Shown here: piece by piece, positions 41,653 to 49,958 of the stretch | How positions within the stretch are numbered: position 1 is the first letter of the stretch | Layout: every line of letters starts with the position of its first letter | Source: Actinoplanes nipponensis | GTDB lineage: Bacteria; Actinomycetota; Actinomycetes; Mycobacteriales; Micromonosporaceae | NCBI RefSeq assembly: GCF_016862275.1 | Contig: NZ_BOMQ01000074.1 | Location: 81,187-145,186 of the forward strand | Direction: 5' to 3' | Length of the DNA: 64,000 bases | Notes under the pieces: generated by a model | Databases searched by the model: none | Seen by the model: the letters and a program-made list of their open reading frames with translations, nothing else | Told to the model about the DNA's origin: nothing | Program-made: the position numbers and the translations under genes

Positions 41653-41725
41653 CTCCGGCGGGTGGACTCGAACCACCACCGTACGGATTAACAGTCCGCT
41701 GCCCTGCCGATTGGGCGACGCCGGA
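41653..41725 (-). tRNA. tRNA-Asn(GTT)
   Basis: Acceptor TCCGGCG/CGCCGGA with discriminator G, anticodon stem GCGGA/TCCGT with loop CTGTTAA (anticodon GTT), T-arm GGTGG-TTCGAGT-CCACC. No encoded CCA. Last gene of a five-tRNA array on the minus strand. Confidence 0.9.
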
Positions 41726-41763
41726 TCGTCGCGCGCTGTCCCGCTACGCCATGGGAACCTGCG

Positions 41764-41837
41764 TCTCGCCGGGTGGACTCGAACCACCGACCTTCGCCTT
41801 ATCAGGGCGACGCTCCGACCGACTGAGCTACAGCGAG
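41764..41837 (-). tRNA. tRNA-Ile(GAT)
   Basis: Acceptor CTCGCTG/CGGCGAG, discriminator A, anticodon loop CTGATAA (anticodon GAT), T-arm GGTGG-TTCGAGT-CCACC, variable loop AGGTC. No encoded CCA. Its T-arm is identical to that of the neighbouring tRNA-Asn gene. Confidence 0.88.
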
Positions 41838-41843
41838 ATGACG

Positions 41844-41930
41844 CGGAGAGTGCAGGGATCGAACCTGCGCGGGACTTCAGCCCCGTCGACGGCTTAGCAA
41901 GCCGCAGCCTTACCACTCGGCCAACCCTCC
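41844..41930 (-). tRNA. tRNA-Ser(GCT)
   Basis: Class II tRNA of 87 nt: acceptor GGAGGGT/ACTCTCC, discriminator G, anticodon stem GCGGC/GCCGT with loop TTGCTAA (anticodon GCT), a long variable arm (GACGGGGCTGAAGTCCCGC region) and T-arm GCAGG-TTCGATC-CCTGC. No encoded CCA. Confidence 0.9.
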
Positions 41931-41970
41931 CAGGCGTGGCCGACGGAACACCGTCGGCCACGCTCACGCG

Positions 41971-42043
41971 TACCCGGAGGGGGATTCGAACCCCCAACCT
42001 TCCGACCCTGAATCGGACGCCTCTGCCGTTGGGCTACCCGGGC
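41971..42043 (-). tRNA. Class I tRNA with anticodon CAG (formally Leu)
   Basis: 73 nt: acceptor GCCCGGG/TCCGGGT (G-U pairs at both ends), anticodon stem TCCGA/TCGGA with loop TTCAGGG (anticodon CAG), five-base variable loop, T-arm GGGGG-TTCGAAT-CCCCC, discriminator A, no encoded CCA. The anticodon is that of tRNA-Leu, but all normal tRNA-Leu are class II with a long variable arm, which is absent here. The D-arm carries a mismatch. Its identity is therefore uncertain: a degenerate, mischarged or specialised tRNA. Confidence 0.7.
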
Positions 42044-42100
42044 ATGAACCGGCTGCGCCGGAATTGCTGTCGAGGACCAGGAAAAATTGCACGAGAAAAG

Positions 42101-42172
42101 CACGGGCGGCAGGATTCGAACCCACAGCCTTCGGTTTTGGAGACCGGCGCTCTACCGTTGAGCTACGCCCGT
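42101..42172 (-). tRNA. tRNA-Trp(CCA)
   Basis: Acceptor ACGGGCG/CGCCCGT (perfect), discriminator G, anticodon loop CTCCAAA (anticodon CCA), one C-A mismatch at the outer pair of the anticodon stem, T-arm GTGGG-TTCGAAT-CCTGC with two wobble pairs, no encoded CCA. First gene of the array. Confidence 0.85.
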
Positions 42173-43227
42173 ATGACCATTCCGGAAAATGAGAAAACCG
42201 CCCGGTCCCCAGCGTGCGGACGGGCGGCGTAAACGCAGGTCGTGCTGCGCTACCCGCTCCACCGCTCCTGGTCACGAAGGCTCTCGCGACGTCGCAGAGG
42301 TAGCTCGGCCGTGTCGGCGAGCCGGGCGCGGCCCAGCCACGTCGCCCACGGCTGGGCGATCGCGCAACTATTCTGCGGCGACATGACGGTCAACTCCCCT
42401 CGGCGGCTCGGCGCGGTGGCCGACTTCCAGGATGGCCGACCCCACCGTATTCGTCAACGCTTTTCCGGTCCGCATTCCGCGGGCCGCGGCGTCAGCACTC
42501 ATTCTGTGCGAGTCGTCGCCCGGCGGCCAGCGATTAATAAGGATTCGGCCCGGGCGGCGGTGCGGCGCCCTGGATGAGCACGACGCACATGGACGGCCGG
42601 TAGGTCGTGCCGCCGTCGGTGCGCTCGTGCAGCACGGTCTGGACGGCAGGCTCGCTCGGGCGGGTGACTCCCCGGTCGGGCGGGCGATCAGCCTGGGCGC
42701 GACGCCGACCCGAGAACATAGGACAACGGGATGCGCCGGAGATTCTGCTGGCCCAGGCCATCGCCGCGGTCGGTGCTGACGGCGGCGTGCTCGGCGTGGT
42801 GAATGACGGCGTCTTCAGGGGCGTCCGGCGCCGACGACAACCTCGCCGCGATCCCCTCTCAACTGACCAACGCCCGCACGTCAGCGCAGGTGAGCAACCT
42901 GATCGCCACCATGCTGCCGCCGGCGGTCGGCGCTTCCTCCGCGTTTCTCGCCACCGCCGGACCGCCGACTGTTCCGCGCCCGGACGAGCCCGATCACCGG
43001 GTGCCGTGTGGCGTCGGCCGGTCCAGCTGACCAGCCTCCATCACGACCAGCTCACCGCCGTTGCCGCGGTGGGTGCCTGGGTCCTCGACATGATCTCCAC
43101 CACGCTGGTCTGACAACGGGTGCGGCCGCTCGGCCGTCACGGCATTTCGCGCCCGCGGCGTCGGTAGCCGTTCCGTGCGGCGACCCGGCCGCCCGCCGCC
43201 GAATGCGGCCGGCCGGCGTTTCGGTGA
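42173..43227. other. About 1 kb of decayed sequence without an intact gene
   Basis: Frames are interrupted. Near 42725-43080 two plus-strand frames alternate: ILLAQAIAAVGADGGVLGVV in one, then GADDNLAAIPSQLTNARTSA in another, then LHHDQLTAVAAVGAWVLDMI. This looks like one helical protein gene broken by frameshifts. On the minus strand 42534-42761 a frame ends YRPSMCVVLIQGAAPPPGPNPY-like residues and may be a gene fragment. Nothing here was assigned to a family. Confidence 0.35.
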
Positions 43228-43896
43228 TCAGGCGGCGCCGTTGTCGACGAACTCGTACGTCGTCCTCAGTGGCGCGTCGCCCAGTTCCTCGGCGATCAGG
43301 CCGCCGCCGGCCGACACCTGCAGGAACGCGCCGCGGTTGCTGATCGCGTACGTCGGGTTCCCGTCCGCCGTCCGCTCCGGCTGCCGCGTGATGGTGAACA
43401 GCTGGCCGGCCCGGCCGGAGTCGCAGGCCGCCGCCTCGACGGTGAGCGGGCCGCTGCTGTTGCTCCGGACGCTCAGGCAGGCGGGTCCGCCGCCGGCCCG
43501 GGCCGTCCTGATCTGGTGCTTGTCCCCGGCCGGGAGGAGCAGGAACAGGCCCCGTCCGGCCTCGCCGTCGGTGAGCGTGAGCCGGCCGCGCTCGCCGACC
43601 ACGACGATCGACTCCGCGCTCCGCACCGGGCGGATCACCACCTGCCGCCGGCCCGCGAGGATCGGGTCCGCCGTCCGGCCCGCCGCCGACTTGCGGCCGG
43701 CGCCGGACGAGGCGGTCCCACCCGAGGCGGCCCCGCCCGCGGACGGGGTGCCGCCCGACGGTGTGTTCCGGGGCGTCGGCGTCGTGAAGGCGACCGGCTC
43801 GCCGGACTGCCGCTCGACCGGGTTGCAGGCCTGCTGGGTGAGCACCAGGCCGGCGGCCAGGACCGCGGCGAGAACGGTGGCACGGTGACTCCGCAC
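43228..43896 (-). CDS. Secreted protein with Ser/Gly/Pro linker, unknown
   Basis: 222 residues, GTG 43896 with GGAGG upstream. Signal peptide-like N-terminus (VLAAVLAAGLVL) followed by QQAC, an imperfect lipobox, so lipidation is possible but not certain. A linker rich in Ser, Thr, Gly and Pro (about 30-75) leads to a beta-rich domain of about 145 residues with two Cys (PACLSV, AACDSG), reading like a ricin-type or NPCBM-like carbohydrate-binding domain (ERTADGNPTYAISNRGAFLQVS). No enzyme motif. Function unknown. Confidence 0.7.
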   Translation of the reverse strand: MRSHRATVLAAVLAAGLVLTQQACNPVERQSGEPVAFTTPTPRNTPSGGTPSAGGAASGGTASSGAGRKSAAGRTADPILAGRRQVVIRPVRSAESIVVVGERGRLTLTDGEAGRGLFLLLPAGDKHQIRTARAGGGPACLSVRSNSSGPLTVEAAACDSGRAGQLFTITRQPERTADGNPTYAISNRGAFLQVSAGGGLIAEELGDAPLRTTYEFVDNGAA

Positions 43897-43999
43897 GGGA
43901 TCCTCCAGATCGACGGGTGTCGGACCCGCGTCATGCTTGTCGATCTTCGGCCGGCCGCGGGGCCGTCGCCGCGCACAGTGGCACGAAACCTGGAGGCAG

Positions 44000-45544
44000 C
44001 TACCCGATCACCGGCAGGGCGGTCGCGATCGGCCAGGCGACGATCAGTGACCCGACGAGCGCGATGAGCCACGGCGGGGCCGCGAACCGGTGCAGCACGG
44101 CGCTCCAGACCGCCTGCCAGAGCAGCAGGACGGCGAGCAGCGGGATCACCAGCAGGACGAAGCCGTTGGTGAGCCCGGCGACGGCCGCCCCGGTCAGCGC
44201 GATCACGGCCACCGCCGAGACGCACAGCACGCCGATGCTGTTGCCGGCGGTGAGCCGCAGCGCGCCGTACGCGAGCACGGCGAAGCCTGCCCACACCAGC
44301 AGGAGCAGCCACCAGCGGGCGCCCACCGGGATCGCGGCGGTCAGCCCGAGGTGCATGGGCACGGCGATGGTCGTGGCCGCGTACCCGATCAGCACGGGCG
44401 TGGCGACCGCCATCCGCAGCCGTCCCGGCCGCTCGACCGGCGTGCTCGTCCCGCGCCAGCGGTGGTAGCCGAGGATCAACGCGCCGGCGACGCCGGTGAA
44501 GCCGACCACGTAGCCGCCGACCGCCAGCGGCAGGTCGTCGGTCGGCAGCACGGGCGCGAGCAGGGCACCGACCGCGGCGGCCGCGGCAGCCACCGCGACG
44601 GTCTCGCCGAGCCGCGCGACCGGAAACCGCGGCCAGCCCGACCGGGCGTCGCCGAACAGCAGCCGCGCGAGCGGGTACAGGCCCACGAGCAGGGCCAGCA
44701 CCAGAGCCCCGGCCCCGGCGAGCCGGCGGATCGGCGACGGCAGCGCGCGGTCGGTGGCCGGGCCGCCGAGGCCCGCGTCCAGCCAGGCGGCGACCTCGCG
44801 ATGGGTACGGGACGAGTACAGCACCGAGATGTGCTCGACCCCCGGCACCACCACCATCGACCGGTCCGGCCCGCCGAGGTCCGCGGCCCGTCGCGCCTCG
44901 GCCCGGAAGTCCGGGAACTCCAGGCCGCCCACCAGCAGCAACAACCGCGCCGGACGGTCACCGACCACCGTCCCGGAGTCGGGCAACGAGATGGCGACCG
45001 TCGTCGTGATGTCGGGGTGCGCGGCGGCGTACCGGGTCACGGCGGAGGCGCCCATCGAGTGCCCGACCAGGGCGATGCGGGCCGGGTCGACGTCCCGCAA
45101 GCCGCGCGTGTGCGCCACGGCGACGTCGAGGTCGTGCTGCAGCGCGGCGGTGGAGGACTCCGTGCTGGCCGTGCCGTCGGGCAGCGGATGGGTGTTGGCG
45201 CCGTGGCCGGAGAAGTCGAGCAGCACGACGACGTAGCCGCGCGCCGACAGGGTGTCGCCGAACTGGGCCATCAGCCGGGCCGAGCCCGCGAAGCCGTGGG
45301 CCACCACGACCGCGGGGTGGCGGGCGCCGGGCGGCCCGGCGGGCGGGCGTACCTCGTCGAGCGGGACGCCGCCGACGACCACGTGGTGACGGCCCGCCTC
45401 GCTGCCCGCACCGGCGAGCAGCCACAGACCTACCGCGGCCGTCGCCAGGACGGCGAGGACGACGGCGACGGGGGCGCGGAAACGGGACGACTGCCGGCCG
45501 GAGAGCACGAGCGACGGTACCGGGGCCGGCGCCGGTCCCGCCAT
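44000..45544 (-). CDS. Alpha/beta hydrolase fused to a polytopic membrane domain
   Basis: 514 residues, ATG 45544. One N-terminal membrane helix (about 24-46), an extracytoplasmic alpha/beta hydrolase domain (about 55-265) with VVVAHGFAGSA (oxyanion), LVGHSMGAS (nucleophile Ser), and GVEHISVLYSS (likely catalytic His), then six to eight membrane helices to the C-terminus. Dienelactone-hydrolase-like lipase or esterase on the outer membrane face is the best guess. The adjacent secreted protein gene lies 103 bp downstream on the same strand. Confidence 0.85.
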   Translation of the reverse strand: MAGPAPAPVPSLVLSGRQSSRFRAPVAVVLAVLATAAVGLWLLAGAGSEAGRHHVVVGGVPLDEVRPPAGPPGARHPAVVVAHGFAGSARLMAQFGDTLSARGYVVVLLDFSGHGANTHPLPDGTASTESSTAALQHDLDVAVAHTRGLRDVDPARIALVGHSMGASAVTRYAAAHPDITTTVAISLPDSGTVVGDRPARLLLLVGGLEFPDFRAEARRAADLGGPDRSMVVVPGVEHISVLYSSRTHREVAAWLDAGLGGPATDRALPSPIRRLAGAGALVLALLVGLYPLARLLFGDARSGWPRFPVARLGETVAVAAAAAAVGALLAPVLPTDDLPLAVGGYVVGFTGVAGALILGYHRWRGTSTPVERPGRLRMAVATPVLIGYAATTIAVPMHLGLTAAIPVGARWWLLLLVWAGFAVLAYGALRLTAGNSIGVLCVSAVAVIALTGAAVAGLTNGFVLLVIPLLAVLLLWQAVWSAVLHRFAAPPWLIALVGSLIVAWPIATALPVIG

Positions 45545-45554
45545 CCGTGGCCGC

Positions 45555-45731
45555 TCAGACCTGCTTGACGTGGGTCTTGACCACCTCGGCCAGCTCGGGC
45601 GTCCACTCCATCGGCTGGTGCGCGGACCTGGTGTGCAGCTCCACGTGCTGCAGCAACTCGTCCTGGTCGGGGGCGGTGAACTGGGCGGGGCAGTCGTTGT
45701 TGAAGTCAGCGCAACGGATCGAAACGGTCAT
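45555..45731 (-). CDS. DUF1059 small protein
   Basis: 58 residues, ATG 45731 to TGA 45555. The pattern RCADFNNDCPAQFTAPDQDE (Cys at the start), then LLQHVELHTRSAHQP and a C-terminal VKTHVKQV, is that of DUF1059: two Cys and two His that may bind a metal. Function unknown. It is 10 bp upstream of the alpha/beta hydrolase start and may be co-transcribed with it. Confidence 0.75.
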   Translation of the reverse strand: MTVSIRCADFNNDCPAQFTAPDQDELLQHVELHTRSAHQPMEWTPELAEVVKTHVKQV

Positions 45732-45817
45732 GCCGGTGGGCTACCCGGGGCTTGCGGCCTGAAACGGCGAGCAGCGGGTACCCGGTGCGGGGAACCCACT
45801 GCGAGAGGACAGCCGCC

Positions 45818-45961
45818 ATGAGCATCGAACAGCAACCGGAGGACCAGGCCGAACGGGCGGAGCAGGCCGACGCGCCCACCGTGCCCGAGGGCGAGGACGT
45901 CCGGGTCGGCCCCGAGCAGTCCGACGAGCCGCAGGCCGGCGCGGCCGAGCCGACCGACTGA
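45818..45961 (+). CDS. Small acidic disordered protein
   Basis: 47 residues from ATG 45818, GAGAGGA upstream. Composition is almost entirely Glu, Gln, Asp, Ala and Pro (MSIEQQPEDQAERAEQAD ... AAEPTD). No family recognised. It is divergent from the DUF1059 gene and ends in a hairpin shared with the next convergent gene. Confidence 0.5.
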   Translation: MSIEQQPEDQAERAEQADAPTVPEGEDVRVGPEQSDEPQAGAAEPTD

Positions 45962-45979
45962 CCGGGCGTGGCCGGTCAG
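45958..45979. terminator. Hairpin between convergent genes
   Basis: CTGACCGG (45958-45965) and CCGGTCAG (45972-45979) form an 8-bp stem over the stop codons of the two converging genes. Confidence 0.5.
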
Positions 45980-46326
45980 CTCCAGCCGGCGTCCCGGCAG
46001 GCCCCGGTGAGGTCGTCCGCGGCGGACTTCCAGTCGGCGTCGCTCTCGTTGGCGTTGTCGCCGACCGCCGCCACCCGGTCGGCGATGATCGTGTTGTCGG
46101 TGCCGGCCGACGCCTGGCTCACCCGGTCGGCCAGGGCCAGCCGGGCGGGCTTGGTGCGGGCCCGCGCGTAGCCGTCGGCGAACTCGGAACAGGCCCGGGC
46201 CGCCGGCGCGTCGAGCTTCTGCGGCCCGCCGTCGCGGGCGGATCGGCCCACCGCCAGTCCCAGCAGGACCACCGCGATGACGATCCCCGCGATGACGACC
46301 TGACGCTTGTTGAGACTCAGCTTCAC
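45976..46326 (-). CDS. Single-pass membrane protein, unknown
   Basis: 116 residues from GTG 46326 (GGAGAG upstream). One N-terminal membrane helix (about 9-28) and an extracytoplasmic helical domain with two Cys (RACSEF and GACRDA) that could be disulfide-linked (KPARLALADRVSQASAGTDN between them). Possibly a small anchored envelope protein; family not recognised. Confidence 0.7.
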   Translation of the reverse strand: MKLSLNKRQVVIAGIVIAVVLLGLAVGRSARDGGPQKLDAPAARACSEFADGYARARTKPARLALADRVSQASAGTDNTIIADRVAAVGDNANESDADWKSAADDLTGACRDAGWS

Positions 46327-46421
46327 AGCTCTCCACTCTGAACGTACGGGCGGGAATCCGGAAGGCAGACTATCCGCCCGCCGGGCTCCCGCCCGTCGTG
46401 AGAGTGCGCGCGTGCGGGGGA

Positions 46422-46925
46422 TCAGGCCGCGCGGCGCGGCAGCTTCCAGCCCGGGCGCGGGAAGTGGCAGGTGTAGCCGTTCGGGATGCGCTCCAGGTAG
46501 TCCTGGTGCTCCGGCTCGGCCTCCCAGAACGGGCCGGCGGCGGTCACCTCGGTGACGACCTTGCCCGGCCACAGCCCCGACGCCTCGACGTCCGCGATCG
46601 TGTCCAGCGCGACCTGCTTCTGCCCGTCGTCGGTGTAGAAGATCGCCGAGCGGTAGCTGAGGCCGATGTCGCCGCCCTGCCGGTTCAGCGTGGTCGGGTC
46701 GTGGATCTGGAAGAAGAACTCCAGCAGCTCCCGGTACGAGGTCAGAGCCGGGTCGTAGACGATCTCGATCGCCTCGGCGTGCGTGCCGTGGTTGCGGTAG
46801 GTCGCGTTCGCCACGTCGCCGCCGGTGTACCCGACGCGGGTGGAGACGACGCCCGCGCGCTTGCGGATCAGGTCCTGCATCCCCCAGAAGCAGCCTCCGG
46901 CGAGGACGGCCTTCTCTGTGGTCAT
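46422..46925 (-). CDS. msrA: Peptide methionine-S-sulfoxide reductase MsrA
   Basis: 167 residues, ATG 46925. The catalytic motif GCFWGMQ has the reactive C12; downstream are VVSTRVGYTGGDVANATYRNHGTHAEAIEIVYDP and SAIFYTDDGQKQVA, canonical MsrA blocks. It reduces methionine-S-sulfoxide in proteins using thioredoxin. The C-terminus lacks extra resolving Cys beyond NGYTCHFPRPGWK, where the Cys is the likely resolving residue. Monocistronic; cytoplasmic. Confidence 0.95.
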   Translation of the reverse strand: MTTEKAVLAGGCFWGMQDLIRKRAGVVSTRVGYTGGDVANATYRNHGTHAEAIEIVYDPALTSYRELLEFFFQIHDPTTLNRQGGDIGLSYRSAIFYTDDGQKQVALDTIADVEASGLWPGKVVTEVTAAGPFWEAEPEHQDYLERIPNGYTCHFPRPGWKLPRRAA

Positions 46926-46995
46926 CGCGATACACCTCTTTCTGGTCGGCCGGCCCGAGAACGGCGGCCTGCCCGACGAACGGTAGCGCGCCCGC

Positions 46996-47340
46996 CTACG
47001 GGTGGCCGCTGGTCTCGACCTTCCCGATGAGCAGCTTCAGCCGCTTGATCTCCTCGGCCAGGGCGGCGCTGCCGGCCGGGGTCAGCGTGATCCAGGTGCG
47101 GCCGCGGCGGCCCTCGTAGCCCTTCTCGACCTTGATCAGGCCGGCCGCCTCCAGCACGCTCAGGTGCTTGGACAGGTTTCCGGCGGTCAGGTCCAGCTCG
47201 GTGCGCAGGTAGCCGAACTCGGCCCGGCGCGCCTCGTGCACGATGGCGAGGATGCCCAGCCGGACCCGCTGGTGCACCACTTCGTCCAGCCCGTTGGCCG
47301 GGTGGCCGGCGGGGTCCGGGCCGGCGGCCTCGGTGGTCAT
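46996..47340 (-). CDS. Winged-helix transcriptional regulator (DUF2087/MarR-like)
   Basis: 114 residues, ATG 47340. Winged helix with EVVHQRVRLGILAIVHEARRAEFGYLRTELDLTAGNLSKHLSVLEAAGLIKVEKGYEGRRGRTWITLTPAG, typical of the HTH_34 group that controls the adjacent membrane protein gene. Its ATG overlaps the stop of that gene by 4 bp (ATGA), so regulator and membrane protein are co-translated. Effector unknown. Confidence 0.9.
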   Translation of the reverse strand: MTTEAAGPDPAGHPANGLDEVVHQRVRLGILAIVHEARRAEFGYLRTELDLTAGNLSKHLSVLEAAGLIKVEKGYEGRRGRTWITLTPAGSAALAEEIKRLKLLIGKVETSGHP

Positions 47341-48014
47341 CGGGGCCGCCGGCGGGTGCGGGCGAAGCCGAGCGCGCCCAGCAGCAGCACCAGGCCGCAG
47401 ATGAGCTGCGGAACCGCGAAGTCCGCCCGGATGCCCCAGGGGGTCGATAGGCCGACGTTGGTCGGCAGGGCCAGCGCCACCGCGAGGTATCCGCCGGTGA
47501 ACAGCAGCAGCGCGACGTTGCGCTCGATCCGGGCCAGCACCAGCAGCGCGAGCCCGATGATGCCCCACGGCGCGATCAATCGGTCCAACACCAGCACCGA
47601 GGACGGAAACCGCACCGGGTGGCTCGGGAAGTACAGGGCCGCGGCCACCCAGGCGGCGGTGAACAGGACGGTCAGCACGGCCCCGGTGACCGCGTACGGC
47701 AGCACCCGGGCGCCCAGCCCGCGCGCCCGGGCGGCCCGGACGTAGGAGACGGCGATCGCCGCGTACGCCAGCAGCAACGCCGGCGGCCAGTAGAACAGCA
47801 CGCCCCGGCGCGCGAACTCGCAGCTGCCGTCGGGCAGGCAGCGCACCGACATGCCGAACCAGTCGAACGGGATCCCCACCAGCGTCACCACGGCCAGCAC
47901 GAGCAGCGCGGCCCAGGTCAACCGCTGGTCGCGACGGACGCCGCGGGCCAGGTCGCGTACCTCCGACAGGAGCCGGCGGGGATCGCCGCCGGCGGGCATC
48001 GATTCTGTGGTCAT
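47337..48014 (-). CDS. Multi-pass membrane protein, partner of the winged-helix regulator
   Basis: 225 residues from ATG 48014. Six hydrophobic segments (about 33-52, 80-100, 108-128, 140-160, 167-185, 195-213) with a basic N-terminus. Two Cys in a loop (RCLPDGSCEF) could form a disulfide. This gene pair (membrane protein plus small winged helix with a 4-bp overlap) is common in actinobacteria; the membrane protein is probably a sensor or transporter-like factor. Function unknown. Confidence 0.8.
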   Translation of the reverse strand: MTTESMPAGGDPRRLLSEVRDLARGVRRDQRLTWAALLVLAVVTLVGIPFDWFGMSVRCLPDGSCEFARRGVLFYWPPALLLAYAAIAVSYVRAARARGLGARVLPYAVTGAVLTVLFTAAWVAAALYFPSHPVRFPSSVLVLDRLIAPWGIIGLALLVLARIERNVALLLFTGGYLAVALALPTNVGLSTPWGIRADFAVPQLICGLVLLLGALGFARTRRRPR

Positions 48015-48168
48015 GCCAATAGGTTTCCACAGCAAACCGATTGGCGCTAGCCCTACTCGTTCAGGTGCGGTTGGCGCCCACCGGCATAGGCGCCACCGCC
48101 GTGGGTACCTCCACAAGCTGACGCGCTGGTCGGACCGGGTCGGCGTCGGAGAGAGAACGGAGATGATC

Positions 48169-48594
48169 ATGACCGATACCCAGTCGCGCACTGTATGGCC
48201 GGCGGAGGCGTCGACCGCGCAACTCGTCAGTCAGATGTCCGAGCAGGTCTCCACGCTCGTCCGCGACGAGCTGGCGCTCGCCCGCGCCGAGATGGTGGAG
48301 AAGGGCAAGCGCGCCGGAACCGGCGCCGGGCTGCTGGGCGGCGCCGGCGTGCTGGCCATGTACGGCGTGGGCGCGCTCCTGGTGACCATCGGCGCCGCGC
48401 TCGCGCTGGTCTGGCCCACCTGGCTGGCCGCCCTGGTGGTGACCGTCGTGGTGTTCGCCGTCGCGGGCGTCGCGGCCCTGCTCGGCAAGAAGCAGGTCCA
48501 GCAGGCGGTGCCGCCGGCCCCGACGGCCGCCGTGGACAGCACCAAGCGGGACGTGGACGCGGTCAAGTCCGCGGTCCGGGACGGGAGGCACTGA
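48169..48594 (+). CDS. Phage-holin-family (DUF1469) membrane protein
   Basis: 141 residues from ATG 48169 (CGGAG 6 bp upstream; ATG 48163 is possible). Amphipathic N-terminal helix (LVSQMSEQVSTLVRDELALARAEMVEKGKRAG), two membrane helices (about 48-70 and 76-100), and an acidic C-terminal tail. This is the actinobacterial Holin-X/DUF1469 family, which normally sits in an operon with DUF3618, as here (next gene starts in an overlapping TGATG). Thought to act in envelope stress or membrane organisation rather than lysis. Confidence 0.85.
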   Translation: MTDTQSRTVWPAEASTAQLVSQMSEQVSTLVRDELALARAEMVEKGKRAGTGAGLLGGAGVLAMYGVGALLVTIGAALALVWPTWLAALVVTVVVFAVAGVAALLGKKQVQQAVPPAPTAAVDSTKRDVDAVKSAVRDGRH

Positions 48595-48875
48595 TGAGCA
48601 GCGACACCACCACCCCGGCCGAGCTCCGGGCGGAGATCGCGCAGACCCGCGCGGACCTGGGCGAGACCGCCGCGGCGCTGGCCGCCAAGACCGACGTGAA
48701 GGCCCGGGTACGCGCGCGGGCCGCCGGCGTGGCCGGTCAGACCACCGCGCTGGCGGGCACGGTCCGCGACCGCGTGGCGACGACCGTACGACGCCCGGTG
48801 CCGGTGGCCGTGATCGCCGCGGTCGCCACCGCCGCCACGGTTGCCCTGGTGCTGATCCGCCGCAGCCACCGCTGA
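48594..48875 (+). CDS. DUF3618 protein
   Basis: 93 residues, ATG 48594 overlapping the previous stop, GGGAGG upstream. N-terminal helix with ELRAEIAQTRADLGETAAALAAKTDVKARVRARA (the DUF3618 signature) and a C-terminal membrane helix (about 70-88). Partner of the holin-like protein; probable peripheral-to-membrane envelope protein of unknown function. Confidence 0.88.
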   Translation: MSSDTTTPAELRAEIAQTRADLGETAAALAAKTDVKARVRARAAGVAGQTTALAGTVRDRVATTVRRPVPVAVIAAVATAATVALVLIRRSHR

Positions 48876-48888
48876 TCTCGACCAGCCC

Positions 48889-48921
48889 GAGGACCTGCCC
48901 CGCAAGTCGGGGCGGGTCCTC
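48889..48921. terminator. Strong terminator between convergent genes
   Basis: GAGGACCTGCCCCG (48889-48902), loop CAAGT, CGGGGCGGGTCCTC (48908-48921): a 14-bp stem that serves the DUF3618 operon and the convergent aldo/keto reductase gene. Confidence 0.8.
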
Positions 48922-49879
48922 ATCGCGTCCGGGCGGTGCCGTGCGCGGCGAACGAGCGCCGGTCGCCCCGCCAGTTCTGGGCGGCCAGCGTGGCCAGGTC
49001 GGCGGCCGCCAGGCGGACGTGGGCGGCCGCGGCGTTCTCGGCGACGCGGGCCGGGCTGCGGGTGCCCGGGATCGGCACGACGTCCGGCCCCTGGGCGAGC
49101 AGCCAGGCCAGGGCCAGCTGACCGGCGCTGATGCCGTACCGGGCGGCGACCGCGGCCAGCTCCCGCACGGCGGCCAGGTTCGCGGTCAGGTTCGCGCCGG
49201 CGAAGCGCGGGTCGTCCCGGCGGAAGTCGCCGTCGCCGTACGCCGCGGGCAGCGCCCCGGTCAGCAGGCCGCGCCCGAGCGGGCTGTACGGCACCAGCCC
49301 CACCCCGAGCCGCCGCGCCGCCGGCACGATGTCGTGCTCGGGCTCCCGCCACGACAGCGACCACTCGAACTGCACGGCCGCGATCGGGTGCACCGCCACG
49401 GCCCGCGCGAGCTGCTCGGGGTCGACCTCGGAGAGCCCCAGGTGGCGTACCTTGCCCGCCGCGACCAGGTCGGCCATCGCGCCGACCGTCTCGGCCACTG
49501 GCACGGCCGGGTCGACGCGGTGCAGGTACAACAGGTCGATCGTGTCGACGCCGAGCCGCTCCAGCGAGGCGTCGCAGTGGCCGCGTACGTGCTCCGGGCG
49601 CCCGTCCAGCGTGACCCCCTGCTCGCCGCGGACGATGCCGAACTTGGTCGCCAGCACCACCTCGTCGCGGCGGCCGGCGACGGCGCGACCGACGAGCCGC
49701 TCGTTGTGCCCGCGGCCGTAGCTCATCGCGGTGTCGATCAGGGTGATCCCGTGGTCCAGGGCGGCGCGGACGGTGGCCACGGACTGCTCGTCGTCGGCCG
49801 GCCCGTACCCCTGGGAGAGGCCCATGCAGCCGAGCCCGAGCGCGGACGTGGGCAGGGCGCCGAGGTGTCGCTGTTCCAT
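48920..49879 (-). CDS. Aldo/keto reductase
   Basis: 319 residues, ATG 49879. AKR fold with TSALGLGCMGLSQGYG, DTAMSYGRGHNERLVGRAV (catalytic Asp/Tyr region), ATKFGIVRGEQG (Lys), LYLHRVDPAVP (His), FEWSLSWREPEHDIVPAARRLGVGLVPYSPLGRGLLTG and GTRSPARVAENA (NADPH binding). Substrate unknown; the tetrad D-Y-K-H appears intact. Divergent from a LysR regulator 79 bp away, which probably controls it. Confidence 0.92.
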   Translation of the reverse strand: MEQRHLGALPTSALGLGCMGLSQGYGPADDEQSVATVRAALDHGITLIDTAMSYGRGHNERLVGRAVAGRRDEVVLATKFGIVRGEQGVTLDGRPEHVRGHCDASLERLGVDTIDLLYLHRVDPAVPVAETVGAMADLVAAGKVRHLGLSEVDPEQLARAVAVHPIAAVQFEWSLSWREPEHDIVPAARRLGVGLVPYSPLGRGLLTGALPAAYGDGDFRRDDPRFAGANLTANLAAVRELAAVAARYGISAGQLALAWLLAQGPDVVPIPGTRSPARVAENAAAAHVRLAAADLATLAAQNWRGDRRSFAAHGTARTR

Positions 49880-49958
49880 GCCGTCCAGCCTGCGGCGGCG
49901 CCTTTCATATGTCCAAGAGCGGTTTGCACTGCCACTCATCGGCGCGCACGATGAATCG

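Noticed and set aside
42607..43113. 168-residue plus-strand protein after the tRNA array
   Set aside because: Only short stretches look like protein and they change frame; treated as decayed sequence.
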